NCBI RefSeq assembly: GCF_032854445.1 | Contig: NC_088306.1 | Location: 14,625,386 to 14,689,385 of the forward strand | DNA from: Liolophura sinensis | Lineage: Eukaryota > Mollusca > Polyplacophora > Chitonida > Chitonidae | DNA length: 64,000 nt | Reading direction: 5' to 3' | Shown here: positions 22,064-32,620 of the stretch, in pieces | Layout: each line of letters opens with the position of its first letter | Position numbering within the stretch: the first letter of the stretch is position 1 | Notes under the pieces: generated by a model | Told to the model about the DNA's origin: nothing | Databases searched by the model: none | Seen by the model: only the letters and a program-made list of their open reading frames with translations | Program-made: the position numbers and the translations under genes

Positions 22064-24130
22064 AAAGTCTGTGATTTTTTATGTATTCTCCTCGAAATTA
22101 AGCGACAGTCGTTTTTGCCATTTTATATGTTACAAGAAAAAGTATTAAGCTGACAAGAGTCAAAATATATTACAGCCTTTGTACTTCTCTTAACTTTTTT
22201 ATATGTTTCCCTTTACTCCCTAGTAGTTTTAACCACTTCATGATTTATGCTTTGGATACCAGTTGTAGATGAGATGTAAGATATGTGATGACAATACAAG
22301 GGGAAAAAACTCATAATATGTCATAATATCAAATTTTCCAGACATTTTAACCTAGTAAAATGCACTTGATTCTAGTACCATTTTCTGACCATATTGAGGT
22401 CAGTGACATCAGTTTTATGTCACTTAACATAGATCATATAGATTCCTGGAGGTCATCTGCCATAGGCATATACATATAGATGTACAAAAGGCATTCTCCG
22501 AATGATACGAACAATTCCAAGAAAAAATATGGATATGACGTCACTGATACCCTCTAGGTCATTATGTGCCACCGAAAACAATAATGTTTTAAACCATTTT
22601 ACTCGGTTGGAAAAATCAGAAAAAAGAACTATTTTCCTGCATGGACAGTGCTTAATAGCCTCTTAACTGATGTGTACTTCATTTTTGTATTTTCTCCGTC
22701 TTTCGATTTTAACACATTAGATATTGTAACCTGGCGTGTGGCATCTTAAAACATCCCGTTTAATAAACAGACTTGTCCGTTATGAAAAGGTCTTTAGCTC
22801 AAGATCGAAAATGTTTCACTTTTCTGGCGGCGGTCAAGTTTATGGCTGGAGACAGTGGAGAATACTCCACTGACCGTTCCCAAGCACTTGGTACATTTTT
22901 GATTCAAAAAACCGCAGAGCGGTTAAAGACGCAAGGACATACGGGGTACAGATTCAATCCCGGGCGTGGACAGGGAATATGTACATTCTCCCACTCAGTG
23001 TTCGCGGGGGCCTAGGTGACAATACTCCGGCTAACATTCGTTGAAGATCACTTGTTGTATATTGTGGATAAATATATTTGTGTGCCTTTTTAATAATAAA
23101 AACAGAAATGAATAAGCTGGCGCTTTAGCATCTGAACCAGCAAGGCTCCATGAGATTACATGAATACATGCTGCTACATTTAAAAAAACATCCCTTGGTA
23201 TAGTTGAAGAAATGCTGCAGTAGTAAATGGTGGGCACGCACTTTCGATGATAGGTTCAACTATACAGGCAAAATTTAGTCTATTTCTTTTTGCCAGTCGC
23301 CTATTTTCAGCATCTGTAATATAAGTTTTATTCGATACAAAAATTGCCTTTAGTCAGTGTCACGTAACAACCTAAGCTCTACATGTTAACGAGTTGAACG
23401 TCCATACTGTTACAAAGAAAATGCAATTAGAATACTTTTTCTACTTCATAGTGTTAAACTCCATACGCTTAGTTTCGACACCAAGAACCCATCGCCTCGG
23501 GTGACGTCATAATTATTCAAAAGCAAGTTGCATGCCGGACACAGGTCGTCGCTGAACCAACAAGCAGTTAGAACAAACTCCACGCAGTGATACCGCCTAC
23601 ACAATTGTCGCTGCGCATGCAGTACATGGCCTTAATTCCTAATATTCATCTCTAAATACATACCGCCGTGAGGTCATATACAAGAGATAAAATAAGATTC
23701 ATTTATTACAGTTACATTATACTAAAACGTGTAAACAATTTCGAATATGGCAGTGTTACTAACAGGGTTTACAGTAAAGTCGATTGCGGTTTGGGTAACT
23801 GGTGTCGCCTTTCGTCAAAACACGTTGAACTCCGCCCTATATCCAACATGACATTGGTTTTTAAAATAATTATAACGTCACCCAAGGCAATGCGTTGTCT
23901 TCGAAATCTAGCTTATGGATTTTAACATTATGAATTAGAAAAAGTGTTCTATCTTCATTTTCCTTGCACGAATATGAACTTCGAAAATATCCCTATGTAC
24001 AGCTTCTGCTGTTATGTTTCACTGACTATAAATGTTAGCAAAACAAAGCAATTAAACGTCTCTGTGTTGTACGTTATTATATTGTATTCCTGCATAAACC
24101 AGGATTCTGCTGGTGGACTGAGCATCCCCT
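22064..24130. other. No secure gene
   Basis: No domain is recognised. At 22900-22990 a weakly tRNA-like stretch (GCGGTTAAAGACGC, then GATTCAATCCCGGG) may be an old SINE head. The palindromic word TGACGTCA (CRE-like) occurs at 23501-23508, followed by a GCGCATGC (NRF-1-like) word near 23615. No transcript start can be fixed. Short ORFs (22773-23015, 23668-23925) have no support. Confidence 0.3.
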
Positions 24131-24141
24131 AAACCTGATTC

Positions 24142-24455
24142 CTTTGCATTGTTTCTTGTACGTTGAATGTGATGACAATACAGCGTTTTGAGTAATTCTG
24201 GGCCAGTGAAAGAATTTGCAATTAACATGACTACATTTTTTTCACCTAACAGTGTTTAAGCCATTGTGATATCGAGGGCGTGTAAAATGCTACTCTTTAT
24301 GCATTTGCACGAATAGTTAGAATAAAACAGTAACTGAGGTAAACGGACAGAAGGCCGCATTTCACCGGTTACGTGTGACCATTTGCCAGTCATCACAATG
24401 TCGTCGCTGCTCTGGATTTACTCCATACGATGTATATCGTTAATTATATCTAATT
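24142..24455 (+). repeat. Family A copy
   Basis: Near full length and collinear with the 6965 copy, including the shared upstream word CCTTTGCATTGTTT. Together these two copies suggest that the left end lies near TTTGCATTG. Confidence 0.75.
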
Positions 24456-24504
24456 GCTAAGATTTGCTAATGACTGGAGCAGAATTGTTTTGTGCAATGG
24501 GTCG

Positions 24505-24640
24505 GGCAGAATTAGGTAAAGAAAATGTGATCTTATTAGACGTGACAGATGATAAATAGTCACGTGAAACCGGCCCAATACTGCCTCTTGTCATTTACCA
24601 TAGTTAAGGCGTCATTCTAACTGTTCATGTACACGCTTAA
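24505..24640 (-). repeat. Family A fragments, rearranged
   Basis: GCAGAATTAGGTAAAGAAAA (reverse of the 'TTTACCTAATTCTGC' block) is followed by GTCATTCTAACTGTTCATGT (reverse of the 'AGTTAGAAT' block). The order differs from intact copies. Confidence 0.5.
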
Positions 24641-24748
24641 AACATAGAAAAGCCACTAGTACATATTCCTGGGAAAACTACACAACCAGTTTGCCCACAA
24701 ATCGTTTCCGCAAAAGTAAGAATGAACATTAGACGACCCACCTTTGGT

Positions 24749-25036
24749 CCAAAATACTTTATTTGATTTATTTGATTGGTGTTTTACGCCGTACTCAAGA
24801 ATATTTCACTTATATGACGGCGGCCAGCATTATGGTGAGTGGAAACCGGGCACAGCCCGGGGGAAACCCACGGCCATCCGCAGGTTGCTGGCAGACCTTC
24901 CCACTTACGGCCGGAGAGGAAGCCAGCATGAGCTGGACTTGAACTCACAGCGACCGCATTGGTGAGAGGCTCCTGGGTCATTACGCTGCGCTAGCGCGCT
25001 AACCGACTGAGCTACGGAGGCCCCCAAAATACTTTA
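24749..25036 (-). mobile_element. Full-length S1 SINE with target duplication
   Basis: The whole element runs from the TTTATTTGATTGGTGTTTTA tail (24762) to GAGCTACGGAGGCC (25020). It is bracketed by the 13-bp direct repeat CCAAAATACTTTA (24749-24761, 25024-25036). The tRNA-like head and B-box (read in reverse: GTGAGTTCAAGTCC) are intact, so this copy looks fairly young. Confidence 0.95.
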
Positions 25037-25130
25037 CAAACGGGAAAAAGGGTCCTTATGCACACTCATAAGTATCCACATACAAGTGACGCCAGATTTG
25101 CTTTGTAATTCAAGTAAAATGAAACAATAT

Positions 25131-25309
25131 GCGATCGAAGTGAGTTCAAGTCCAGCTCATGCTGATTTCCTCTCCGGTCGTACGTTAGAACGTCTGACAG
25201 CAACCTGCGGATGGCCGTAGGTTTCCTCCCAGCATAATGCTGGCCGCCGTCGTATAAGTGAAAAAATCTTGAGTACGACGTAAAACGCCAATGAAATAAA
25301 TAAATAAAA
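25131..25309 (+). mobile_element. S1 SINE lacking its head
   Basis: Starts in the B-box region (GAGTTCAAGTCCAGCTCATG) and runs to an AAATAAATAAATAAA tail. It lies 100 bp from the minus-strand copy at 24762, in opposite orientation, so the transcript could fold on itself. Confidence 0.9.
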
Positions 25310-25384
25310 AACAATACTCTTCCCAAATTCCCTACTTTTTGTACATGCAGACACAAGACTGATGGTGAAACTTCTAAATTAAGA

Positions 25385-25520
25385 CTTAGCAGAACCGAAG
25401 TAAACTGACGAGGCTGTATTTCACCGGTTACATACCCATGTGACCATTTGCCATATTATCACACTGTCGACACAGCTCTGGTTTTGCGTCTGTATGCTTA
25501 TAGTCTTATTATTTTCTCAA
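25385..25520 (+). repeat. Family A fragment
   Basis: Contains TTTCACCGGTTACAT and GTGACCATTTGCC with six extra bases between them, then CACAGCTCTGGTTTTGCGTC. It lies just upstream of the promoter module at 25610. Confidence 0.65.
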
Positions 25521-25609
25521 TCATTATACGTCATACCATGGCCATCATATAGGGTGTGCGATCAGTTGATTTTAGAGATAGAACTGAATCTGTATCTCTC
25601 CACACAGCA

Positions 25610-25915
25610 TTCCAGACACGCCCTGAATATCCGCATGTTCGTGCGATAGAACATGCAACGTTATTGGACACTGTAGACCGATAATCATGGCCAACATAAG
25701 ACAAAAGTTCACATTCTGACCAATCGTCTGAGTGTCATGTAGGTATAAATACAGGAGACGGGTGCGTGAAGACTCGTCTAGAGCGTGAAAGTTCACAAAG
25801 AAGAATCTCATCTGGAGACGATTTAAAAACGCTGTGGCTTTTCCGAGACTTTTTCCGAGACTAAAGTCGATAAGAAGTAAGCAAACCTTCACAGATTCAA
25901 GACTCAAGACAACTG
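25610..25915 (+). promoter_or_regulatory. Candidate promoter and first exon, module P1
   Basis: An inverted CCAAT (ATTGG, 25673), a CCAAT (25720) and TATAAATA (25744-25751) are spaced as in a TATA-type promoter. An exon from about 25775 would end at 25915, directly before the splice donor GTAAGTTTTC. The same order and much of the sequence recur at 31060-31423: ACACGCCCT; TGCAACGTTATTGGACAC against TGCAATGTGATTGGACAC; and AAGCAAACCTTCACAGATT against AAGCAACCAGCACAGATT just before the donor. The two are clearly paralogous. The downstream exon is not identified; it could be an alternative start for GPCR1 or a gene now lost. No start codon in a long frame is seen in the exon. Confidence 0.5.
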
Positions 25916-26435
25916 GTAAGTTTTCACAAAGCCATCCACCCCCCGCCTCCCCCCCCCCCCCCTTGTAGCTAGATGGGAAATCGTCTCCTTGTCGCTCAGG
26001 CCGCTTGACATGCTGCTGACAATTACAGATCGTTTGCGAAATGATGCACATGCCTACTCGGTATGCGGTGGAAATAGTTATGTAACAGACGTAGCCGATG
26101 AAATAGGCCAAAATATCTTTTGCTAACCATCAGCGTACTATATTCTGTTAAATGCATAGAATAATATACTTTTCCGTCTAATGTTGGTATTTGAAAGAAG
26201 TTTTGTCTAACGAATTATACCGTGATAATATGATAATTTCTTTAATAGACATTCATTACGAAGCTAAACTGATAAACTGGTGCCTTCCCCCACCCCTCTC
26301 GCCTTCCTCTTTGTAATTGTGCGATATGCTGACAAATATTGTTTGAGACATCACGCCATATTACACACATATTTCAGCAACAGATTAGTAAATCAGTGAG
26401 TTACAAACGTGGGAATCTTTTAATTACATGTAAAG
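25916..26435. other. No gene recognised; poly-C tract
   Basis: A run of 14 C lies at 25949-25962. The long minus-strand frame 25572-26111 crosses the promoter and the C tract and has no gene-like features. Confidence 0.35.
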
Positions 26436-26439
26436 AAAC

Positions 26440-26570
26440 CGGCAGATTGCCGTGGGTCTCTCCAGGGCTCTGCCCGGTTTCTTCCCACCATAATTTTAGC
26501 CGCCGTCATGTAAGTGAAATATTCTTGAGTACGGCGTAAAACACCAATCAACAAAAAATAAATAAATGAA
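26440..26570 (+). mobile_element. S1 SINE fragment, 3' half
   Basis: Starts near CCGTGGGTCTCTCCAGGGCT and continues through CCACCATAATTTTAGCCGCC to the conserved TATTCTTGAGTACGGCGTAA and an A-rich tail. Confidence 0.85.
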
Positions 26571-27420
26571 GAAATAAGGAAAGAGATCAGGGTAATAACA
26601 TTATATTGTCATTTATTACTGTAATACATCTCACGGAGCTAATGGTTGCGCTTTTTTTAACATCGTTATACGCTCAAGTCGCCGTCGCTGCTGAGATTCT
26701 GTTACGTCAGAGGGTGAAGCAGCGGCATCAGAGAGAGCCCGTGTCAGATTGTCTACCCTCATTGTATTAGCCTGGTGTCTCTTGAAAGACAGATACCAGG
26801 TCAGGGTATCACTTTTAAACCGTTCCCCTTTCTAAAGGATTTATGCATCACAGCAACTAGCAATTGTATACAGCGAGTAGGCCGAGCTTGCGGACTGCCT
26901 AAAACAGTATCGCGATTAGATGTAGCAGTAGATGGTGTCTTAAGACTGCGATAGGTTTGAGCCCTGTACTTTGACCATAAGCGACCATCTCTTTAAACCG
27001 AATCATGGTCATTTTGTTGCATCGTCAAATTGCGCAACAGAGACTTTTCTTGTTTGGCCTAACTTCGTGTGCTTTTCACAAAGGTGATATTACATTATGT
27101 TATATGGCACCGACAACTCCACCATACCCCCACAGGATCAGTGTGCCACAGCCACAGGATATACCATCCGTATAGGCAGTTCTGTAGAGTAAAACACACG
27201 ATATTCTGACAGGACTGCACAAGAAACCTAGCACGTAGTACTTCCACTCTTACTGACAATGTGGTCACCACGTATTTTGGCCGAATTGAGCTTTCAATGG
27301 AAGAATACCGTATATCATCTATACACATTTAATATTAATATACTTAAATTTATATATTTAATAAATATTATGCTTGACAAAATATAAAGAAATTTATATA
27401 TAAAAAAAGAAGAATTTCAA
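26571..27420. other. No gene recognised
   Basis: No recognisable domain. The 77-codon minus-strand frame 27095-27328 is cysteine-rich but lacks motifs. An AT-rich block lies at 27330-27410. Confidence 0.3.
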
Positions 27421-27424
27421 ATTG

Positions 27425-27510
27425 GTGTGTGTTAAACGTGGTTTTGGGAATCGGCCTTTACGTTTGGATCTGAAGCGTCCATCATGGTTGACGGCTGGCA
27501 TACAAATGTC
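27425..27510 (+). repeat. Dispersed repeat family B
   Basis: GTTAAACGTGGTTTTGGGAA ... ATGGTTGACGGCTGGCATAC. First of a tandem pair with 27590-27700. Confidence 0.6.
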
Positions 27511-27589
27511 TGTCTCGACGCATAGATTTACTTTGGATGATTCCATCCAAATTTAATACTTGATGCACTTTGATGGTTTGTGTTAAAAG

Positions 27590-27700
27590 TCATTGTGGGA
27601 AATGACCTTGCGATTATTAACCTGGAACGTCTATATTGGTTGACGGCTGGTATAGAAATGTCTGGTTCGAATCCTAGGTTGTAACTTACGGATCAAGTTC
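27590..27700 (+). repeat. Dispersed repeat family B
   Basis: GACCTTGCGATTATTAACCT ... TGGTTGACGGCTGGTATAGA, followed by GGTTCGAATCCTAGG, a B-box-like word. The family may therefore derive from a tRNA-headed SINE. Confidence 0.6.
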
Positions 27701-27867
27701 TCGAATGCAGCGTTAAAGTGCGATATTAGATATAAGATATTTCAACGGATTCACTGTTGTCACTGATCGATTGATATCAGTTGTAATCACAGCGCAATTA
27801 CAAATTCCTACAGTGTTACTAACTATAATAGGATCTAGAAGAGTATATGGTAAGTCTTGTAGACAAT

Positions 27868-27976
27868 GGTGTGGAGGTTACAAACTGCGAAGAGGCCGTA
27901 TTTCACCGGTTACGCATGACTACACTATCACTCTGGTTTTACACTCTATGCTGTGCATCTTTAATTATACATCTTA
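27868..27976 (+). repeat. Family A fragment, 3' part
   Basis: GAGGCCGTATTTCACCGGTT, then a ~25-bp deletion, then CACTCTGGTTTTACACTCTA and the AT-rich end. Confidence 0.7.
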
Positions 27977-28082
27977 GTAAAATATCTCCTAGGTAGCGAG
28001 AAATATTCTCTGTCAAGTCTTCGTTTATCTCACTCACAGCTATTTAATTCATATTATATTTAAGGACATTTTCAATAATGAG

Positions 28083-28295
28083 CAATGCGGTCGCTGTGAG
28101 TTCAAGTCCAACTCATGCTGGCTTCCTCTTCGGTCGTACGTGGAAAGTCTGTCAGAAACCTGCGGATGGTCGTTGGTTTCCCCCGAGCGCTGCCCGGTTT
28201 CTAGCCACCATAAATCTGGCCGCCGTCATATGAGTGAAAATATTTTTAGTACGGCGTAAAACTCCAATCAAATAAATAAATCAATAAATAAATTA
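28083..28295 (+). mobile_element. S1 SINE lacking the A-box
   Basis: Starts ATGCGGTCGCTGTGAGTTCA (B-box region) and ends in AAATAAATAAATCAATAAAT. The body is ~85% like the full copies. Confidence 0.9.
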
Positions 28296-28554
28296 TGAGT
28301 TCGAAGCGGTCGTACATAACTTTGTTGCTGTTTAGCGGAATACAGGGTATACTAAGGAGTACATCACCTTTTTGGGGTTTGCTATTAAACCACACGGCTT
28401 TAAAGTTTGACGATTCCAAGTTAGTTTGGTGAGTCTACATTAGTTATTGTGAAGTGTATACTAAAATACCGCCCCACAGGTTTAACAAAGCGTACAACCT
28501 TGAATGACATTTGAGTGATACTGGACTGGCGATTATCCTGTTAAGGGCACATGA

Positions 28555-28890
28555 GTTAGTGAGTGAGTGAGTGTTTGGGGTTTAACGTCGTATGTTTCAG
28601 TCATATGACGACGAAAGAATCCTTAGAATGCATGTAATTTGCCTCCTTGTTGCAGGACAGATTTCCACCGCTTTTTTATCTAGCGCTGCTTCACTGAGAC
28701 GCCTTAACGAAGGCAAGTAAGCTGCCCTGCCCGAGCCATTATACTGATACGGGTCAACCAGTAGTTGCACTATCCCCTTCCTGCTGAACGCCAAGCCAAC
28801 AAGCTGCACCTTATTAGGTGTGACTGGTCCCAGGACTGACCCTGGATCTACTGCTACCGAGGCGACGCTCTACCAACTGTGTAAGGGCAT
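28555..28890 (-). mobile_element. tRNA-derived SINE type S3, near full length
   Basis: The plus strand shows the element backwards: GTTTGGGGTTTAACGTCGTA (3' end), CAGTCATATGACGACGAAAG, ATACTGATACGGGTCAACCA, and at the right CGCTCTACCAACTGTGTAAG, the reverse of a tRNA A-box. A B-box reverse (GGACTGACCCTGGATC) lies near 28835. It is unrelated to S1 in sequence. Confidence 0.8.
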
Positions 28891-29404
28891 ATGACAATCC
28901 TAAGTCTGCTCCAAAATATGTACACAATATAACTGCAAGAACGGTACCAATGGCATGGATCATAAAATGGATAGAGTAAAAAAAGAAAGAGAACAAGAAT
29001 AGATAAATGAACCCATTCATGTTAGACATTGCTGGTAATCACTGGCACATATTGTTCGAGGTTATGTATTAAGTATTAGAGTGGAATAGAGTATCCAGCA
29101 GAGCACCTGCATAGAGGTATTGGTTTTTGTTCAACAAAGCTTCGCTGTTCATTCCAAGACTCCCATCGTCAACCAGTCTACGGAGAATTACACATCAAAG
29201 CTGTTGACCGCAAGCACATTAGGCAGTTTGGACCAAAAGACAAGTATTCAGCGATTTGCATAGCTAGCGTTACAGACTTTCCGCTATGGTGCATGGTTTG
29301 AAGCGTGGAGTACGGGAAGACTATCAAAGGAATATGTAACAAATAATGTGTACATCGCAAAAATAAAGTTGGTAACATCTAATATATAAACAGAATATAA
29401 CATC
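28891..29404. other. No gene recognised
   Basis: The 66-codon minus-strand frame at 29178-29378 has no known features. No named repeat. Confidence 0.3.
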
Positions 29405-29585
29405 AAATGCAAAACCAGAGCAGCGAGGACACTCTCATACTTGGCAAATGGTCCCACGTAAAAGGTAAATTACGGCCTCTTTGTGAATATACCTTAGGGT
29501 TTTATTCTAACTATTTATGTAAATGCTTAAATAGTAGTAAATCACACGCCCACTAGCACCATGGTTTAAGCAGAATTAACCAAAA
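29405..29585 (-). repeat. Family A copy, reverse
   Basis: AAACCAGAGCAGCGAGGACA, TTGGCAAATGGTCCCACGTA, TAGGGTTTTATTCTAACTAT and GCACCATGGTTTAAGCAGAA, collinear with the reference copy read backwards. Confidence 0.75.
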
Positions 29586-30019
29586 CATATATACAGTGAG
29601 TTTGATTGCAACTTCGGTAATGACGCCATCGATGATCATACTGAGAACGTGGAACCAGAATAGCGTCAACAATTTTGGCTCTCTCCCCAATCAAGTTGTT
29701 TTGACAGCTTTCATCGTTGACATCGCCACAAGCAGGATAATTAATTCCCGGACTGCACCACTAGGCCCTTGGTGAAAAAGTGTACTCTACAGTCATTTGA
29801 AGAAAAAAGAAGAAAACTGAGAAGCTGTTTTGTACATCTGTATGTTAGGTTATATCATATACACTGTATTTAAAAATAAAAACCGAACGTTTCAAGTGTC
29901 CTTTAATATCAGTGTCGCCAAAAATAGGGGAGAAAGTGCCATATTCTTAAGTATATAATCCCCTTTACCGGTACCAGGGGGGACTAAATACTCACGTGAA
30001 CAGTCAGAAAAAAAACCCT

Positions 30020-30105
30020 AGAGAAACTTGACAGGAGACGGCATTTTAACGGTTACCATTTGCCAAAATATCACACTGTCGTCGCTGCTCTGTTTTTGTT
30101 GTCTC
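30020..30105 (+). repeat. Family A fragment, 3' part
   Basis: TTGACAGGAGACGGCATTTT, ACGGTTACCATTTGCC (the GTGTGA section is deleted) and CACTGTCGTCGCTGCTCTGT. Confidence 0.7.
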
Positions 30106-30220
30106 CAGCCTGTCCCTCCTTGTATGATAACTTTACTCCCTGGCTGTCAGTTAGTCCGTTAATTAGGTCAGTGTGTCATAAAACTTTTCCGGACGTTTTT
30201 TTTTCTTTGCACACGGTTTA

Positions 30221-30325
30221 CCGTATTAAAACTGAAACTTGCTACATGGCTTCAACCGTATTCAAACTGAAACTTGCTACATGACTTCAACCGTATTCAA
30301 ACTGAAACTTGTTACATGGCTTCGC
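30221..30325 (+). repeat. 35-bp tandem repeat, three units
   Basis: Units begin near 30226, 30261 and 30296, each with CAAACTGAAACTTGCTACAT and CTTCAACCGTA. Differences are few, so the array is recent. Confidence 0.9.
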
Positions 30326-30810
30326 CATAGGTTATACAAATTCAAGTTTGAGTGTCAGATTTTGTACGTCAAATTTGGAAAACATTATGGCTGTTTGTAC
30401 AGTTTTCCCAACCTTTTCCCAAAGCGGTTCGTAGTTTTGAATCGAAATGTGACATACGTTCCACTCTAAACATTTATAGAACAATGTCGAATTTCGAGCC
30501 TTTTTGTTCATTTTAGACAATATCATTGCTGTCTACATTAAAAAAATAACAATGAACAAACAGAGTTAACACCGCCAACACATAACTATTTAGTTCCTAG
30601 AATGTATACATACGATATATCGTAAAATAGGATTGTTATTGTCGTGTCTCGTTTTTAAATGAAGATAGTATACATTGCAACTTTGTACTAGCTTCAACAT
30701 TAAAAGTTACAAATCAGGTTTCTTCCAAGTTATGGCCATTTCTGTTGTGTTTTGAACTAACAAAACTTTTGAGTTTGCAAATGCTGGTTGCTATTATTGA
30801 AATAAAGCCT
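30326..30810. other. No gene recognised
   Basis: Short frames only; the minus-strand frame 30332-30526 has no domain. Confidence 0.3.
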
Positions 30811-30814
30811 TTTG

Positions 30815-30985
30815 TCAATTTATCTCAGTTAGGGGTTTATTCTCAGTGTATATGGAAACGCCTATGTAGTTGCAAATTAATCGCCCACGCTGACGCAAAA
30901 TTAGGTATTGAAAAGGCATGCAGTGATGTTATTTGCAATTTTCTAGACGCCATTTGTCTAGAATTACTAAAAATGCCCTCTTTTC
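30815..30985 (-). repeat. Family A copy, reverse, 5' part
   Basis: Contains AATTAGGTATTGAAAAGGCA, AGTGATGTTATTTGCAATTT and TGTCTAGAATTACTAAAAAT. It lies directly upstream of promoter module P2, as the 25385 fragment does for P1. Confidence 0.65.
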
Positions 30986-31059
30986 ATCCCGTTTAATAAA
31001 CAATATCCTGAGAAGAAGTAATAGATTAAGGAGCTTCATTGTGCACGTTATCCCACATC

Positions 31060-31423
31060 CCAAACACGCCCTAAAGCGTCTCCCGCCCATGCGCCATAAC
31101 GTGCAATGTGATTGGACACGCGCTACATCCAGTCATTGTCCACTAACGCCAACCATTTCAACTTTGGACCAATGAAACGAATGACCATAAAGTAAATACT
31201 ATAAATATCTGGTATAATTATGAGAATGTCTACCAGGAACTTGAAATCGAAGAGTTGATAAAAGGTCAATTAAAAATTGTCCTAGAGACGCATTGATCAC
31301 TGCAAGTCGTAGTTTTTGCTATGAGATAAGCGTCATAGAGTAGCCAAGCACTGCGAGTGGTAGCTCTTGCTATGAGATAAGCGTCGTAGAGTGGCCAAGC
31401 AACCAGCACAGATTAAACAACCG
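31060..31423 (+). promoter_or_regulatory. Candidate promoter and first exon, module P2 (likely 5' exon of GPCR1)
   Basis: Paralogue of the 25610 module: ATTGG at 31111, CCAAT at 31169, TATAAATA at 31200-31207, and an exon that would end at 31423 before the donor GTAAGTTTGG. The exon contains a 51-bp tandem duplication (31298-31348, 31349-31399) that P1 lacks. The next strong acceptor on this strand in front of a long coding frame is at 35040, just ahead of GPCR1. This module is therefore the best local candidate for the GPCR1 promoter, with a 3.6-kb intron. The link is inferred and no transcript data are available here. Confidence 0.5.
31298..31399 (+). repeat. 51-bp tandem duplication in the P2 exon
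   Basis: Two adjacent units share CTATGAGATAAGCGTC and GCCAAG with five visible differences. 51 bp is a multiple of three, but the exon shows no long frame. Confidence 0.95.
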
Positions 31424-32204
31424 GTAAGTTTGGGTTGGGTTTTTTTTTGGCAAAATTTATATTTCAGAAACTTCCTGCCAAGGATGCTCTAAACACGTAT
31501 TATGTTAACGCATAATTGCAATCAGGTGGAAAACATACCAGCAAATTTCATGAAACAGTAAGGAAAACCGGTTTCAACTTGCAGCTCCTAACTGCAGTTT
31601 TGTTTTCCATGTTAAACAGTATTATGCTTCACCTTTTTTATTGCTTGGTGTCAAATTTAAATAATCGGATGCACCCCAATCAAATATTGTCTTTTTAAGA
31701 TGCTAAATAGAACCCGAAAATACCAAATCATTTTAACTTTTAATGGAACAAACCCATTATTAATTGTTTAAACTATACTATAGATTGTTTTTGTATCTCA
31801 TTATATTGTGAGCACAGCAGATAATTACCCTCTAAACGTTCATACCTTATCACTGATAAATTTTAATTTCACACTCATGACGTTTAATTAAAACGATCGA
31901 TGTTCCGTGTTCATTCACCGTATTCTAGTATGTAGGAAAGACGGCTGGGTGTATATTCATCGTGTTGAATTAGATTGCCACGTTGGATATATGAACAGTT
32001 GCAATCAAAACGCAACTAAGATGCATATTTTGTTGTCGACAGGTGATGTTCGAGCATGGTACACGGATTGAGTGCTGGTTTCACTCGGTCGCCTGGAGCA
32101 TGCCTTGCGTCATTCCTGCGCCGTTTGAGGCGGTTGACAGCTTCTCTATGATGTGATTCCGTCCTGATTTCGTATTTTATATACTTTCTTAGTTCTCTGG
32201 TAAT

Positions 32205-32290
32205 TTGTGTTAAACGTCGTTTTAGGAACTGGCCTTGCGATTGATTATTGAGGTGGTTATTAGTTGACGGCTGGAAAGCACAGAATACGA
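32205..32290 (+). repeat. Dispersed repeat family B
   Basis: TTAAACGTCGTTTTAGGAAC ... GCCTTGCGATTGATTATTGA ... TTAGTTGACGGCTGGAAAGC. It is the copy closest to the first tandem unit at 27425. Confidence 0.6.
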
Positions 32291-32479
32291 ATGTTGTAGA
32301 CAGGCTATCAAAGTCTTACAGTAACTGACACATGTAAAACTAAATCATAGAAATTAACTTTAATAAACAATAGATGGTTCAGTTTAGGTGCACGACCACT
32401 TTAAAAATGGTGCTTGTTGCTTCTTTGCTTGGTCAGTGTCAGTATAATGTGATTGGGTGGGGTGTAATATCTGATGTCG

Positions 32480-32620
32480 TCGGCATGACATTTCAGTCAT
32501 GGCGGCATTTTGGCGGTAAGGGCTCGCCCTGCCATAAGAAGACACGATATTTGATCATACATGAAATGCCTCCTCGTCATCATATCACTGAAATATTTTT
32601 GAGAAGGACGTAAATTCCAA
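32480..32620 (+). repeat. SINE-like 3' end, unassigned
   Basis: CATTTCAGTCATGGCGGCAT at the left and CATATCACTGAAATATTTTT followed by GAGAAGGACGTAAATTCCAA at the right recall the 3' ends of S1 and S3, but the body differs. Confidence 0.4.

Noticed and set aside
22895-22990. tRNA gene or SINE head
   Set aside because: Only a loose B-box and A-box resemblance; no second copy in the window.
23501-23620. Bidirectional promoter with CRE and NRF-1-like sites
   Set aside because: Two short motifs without a downstream gene on either strand are not enough.
25572-26111. 179-codon minus-strand ORF
   Set aside because: It runs across a poly-C tract and a likely plus-strand promoter, with no recognisable domain.
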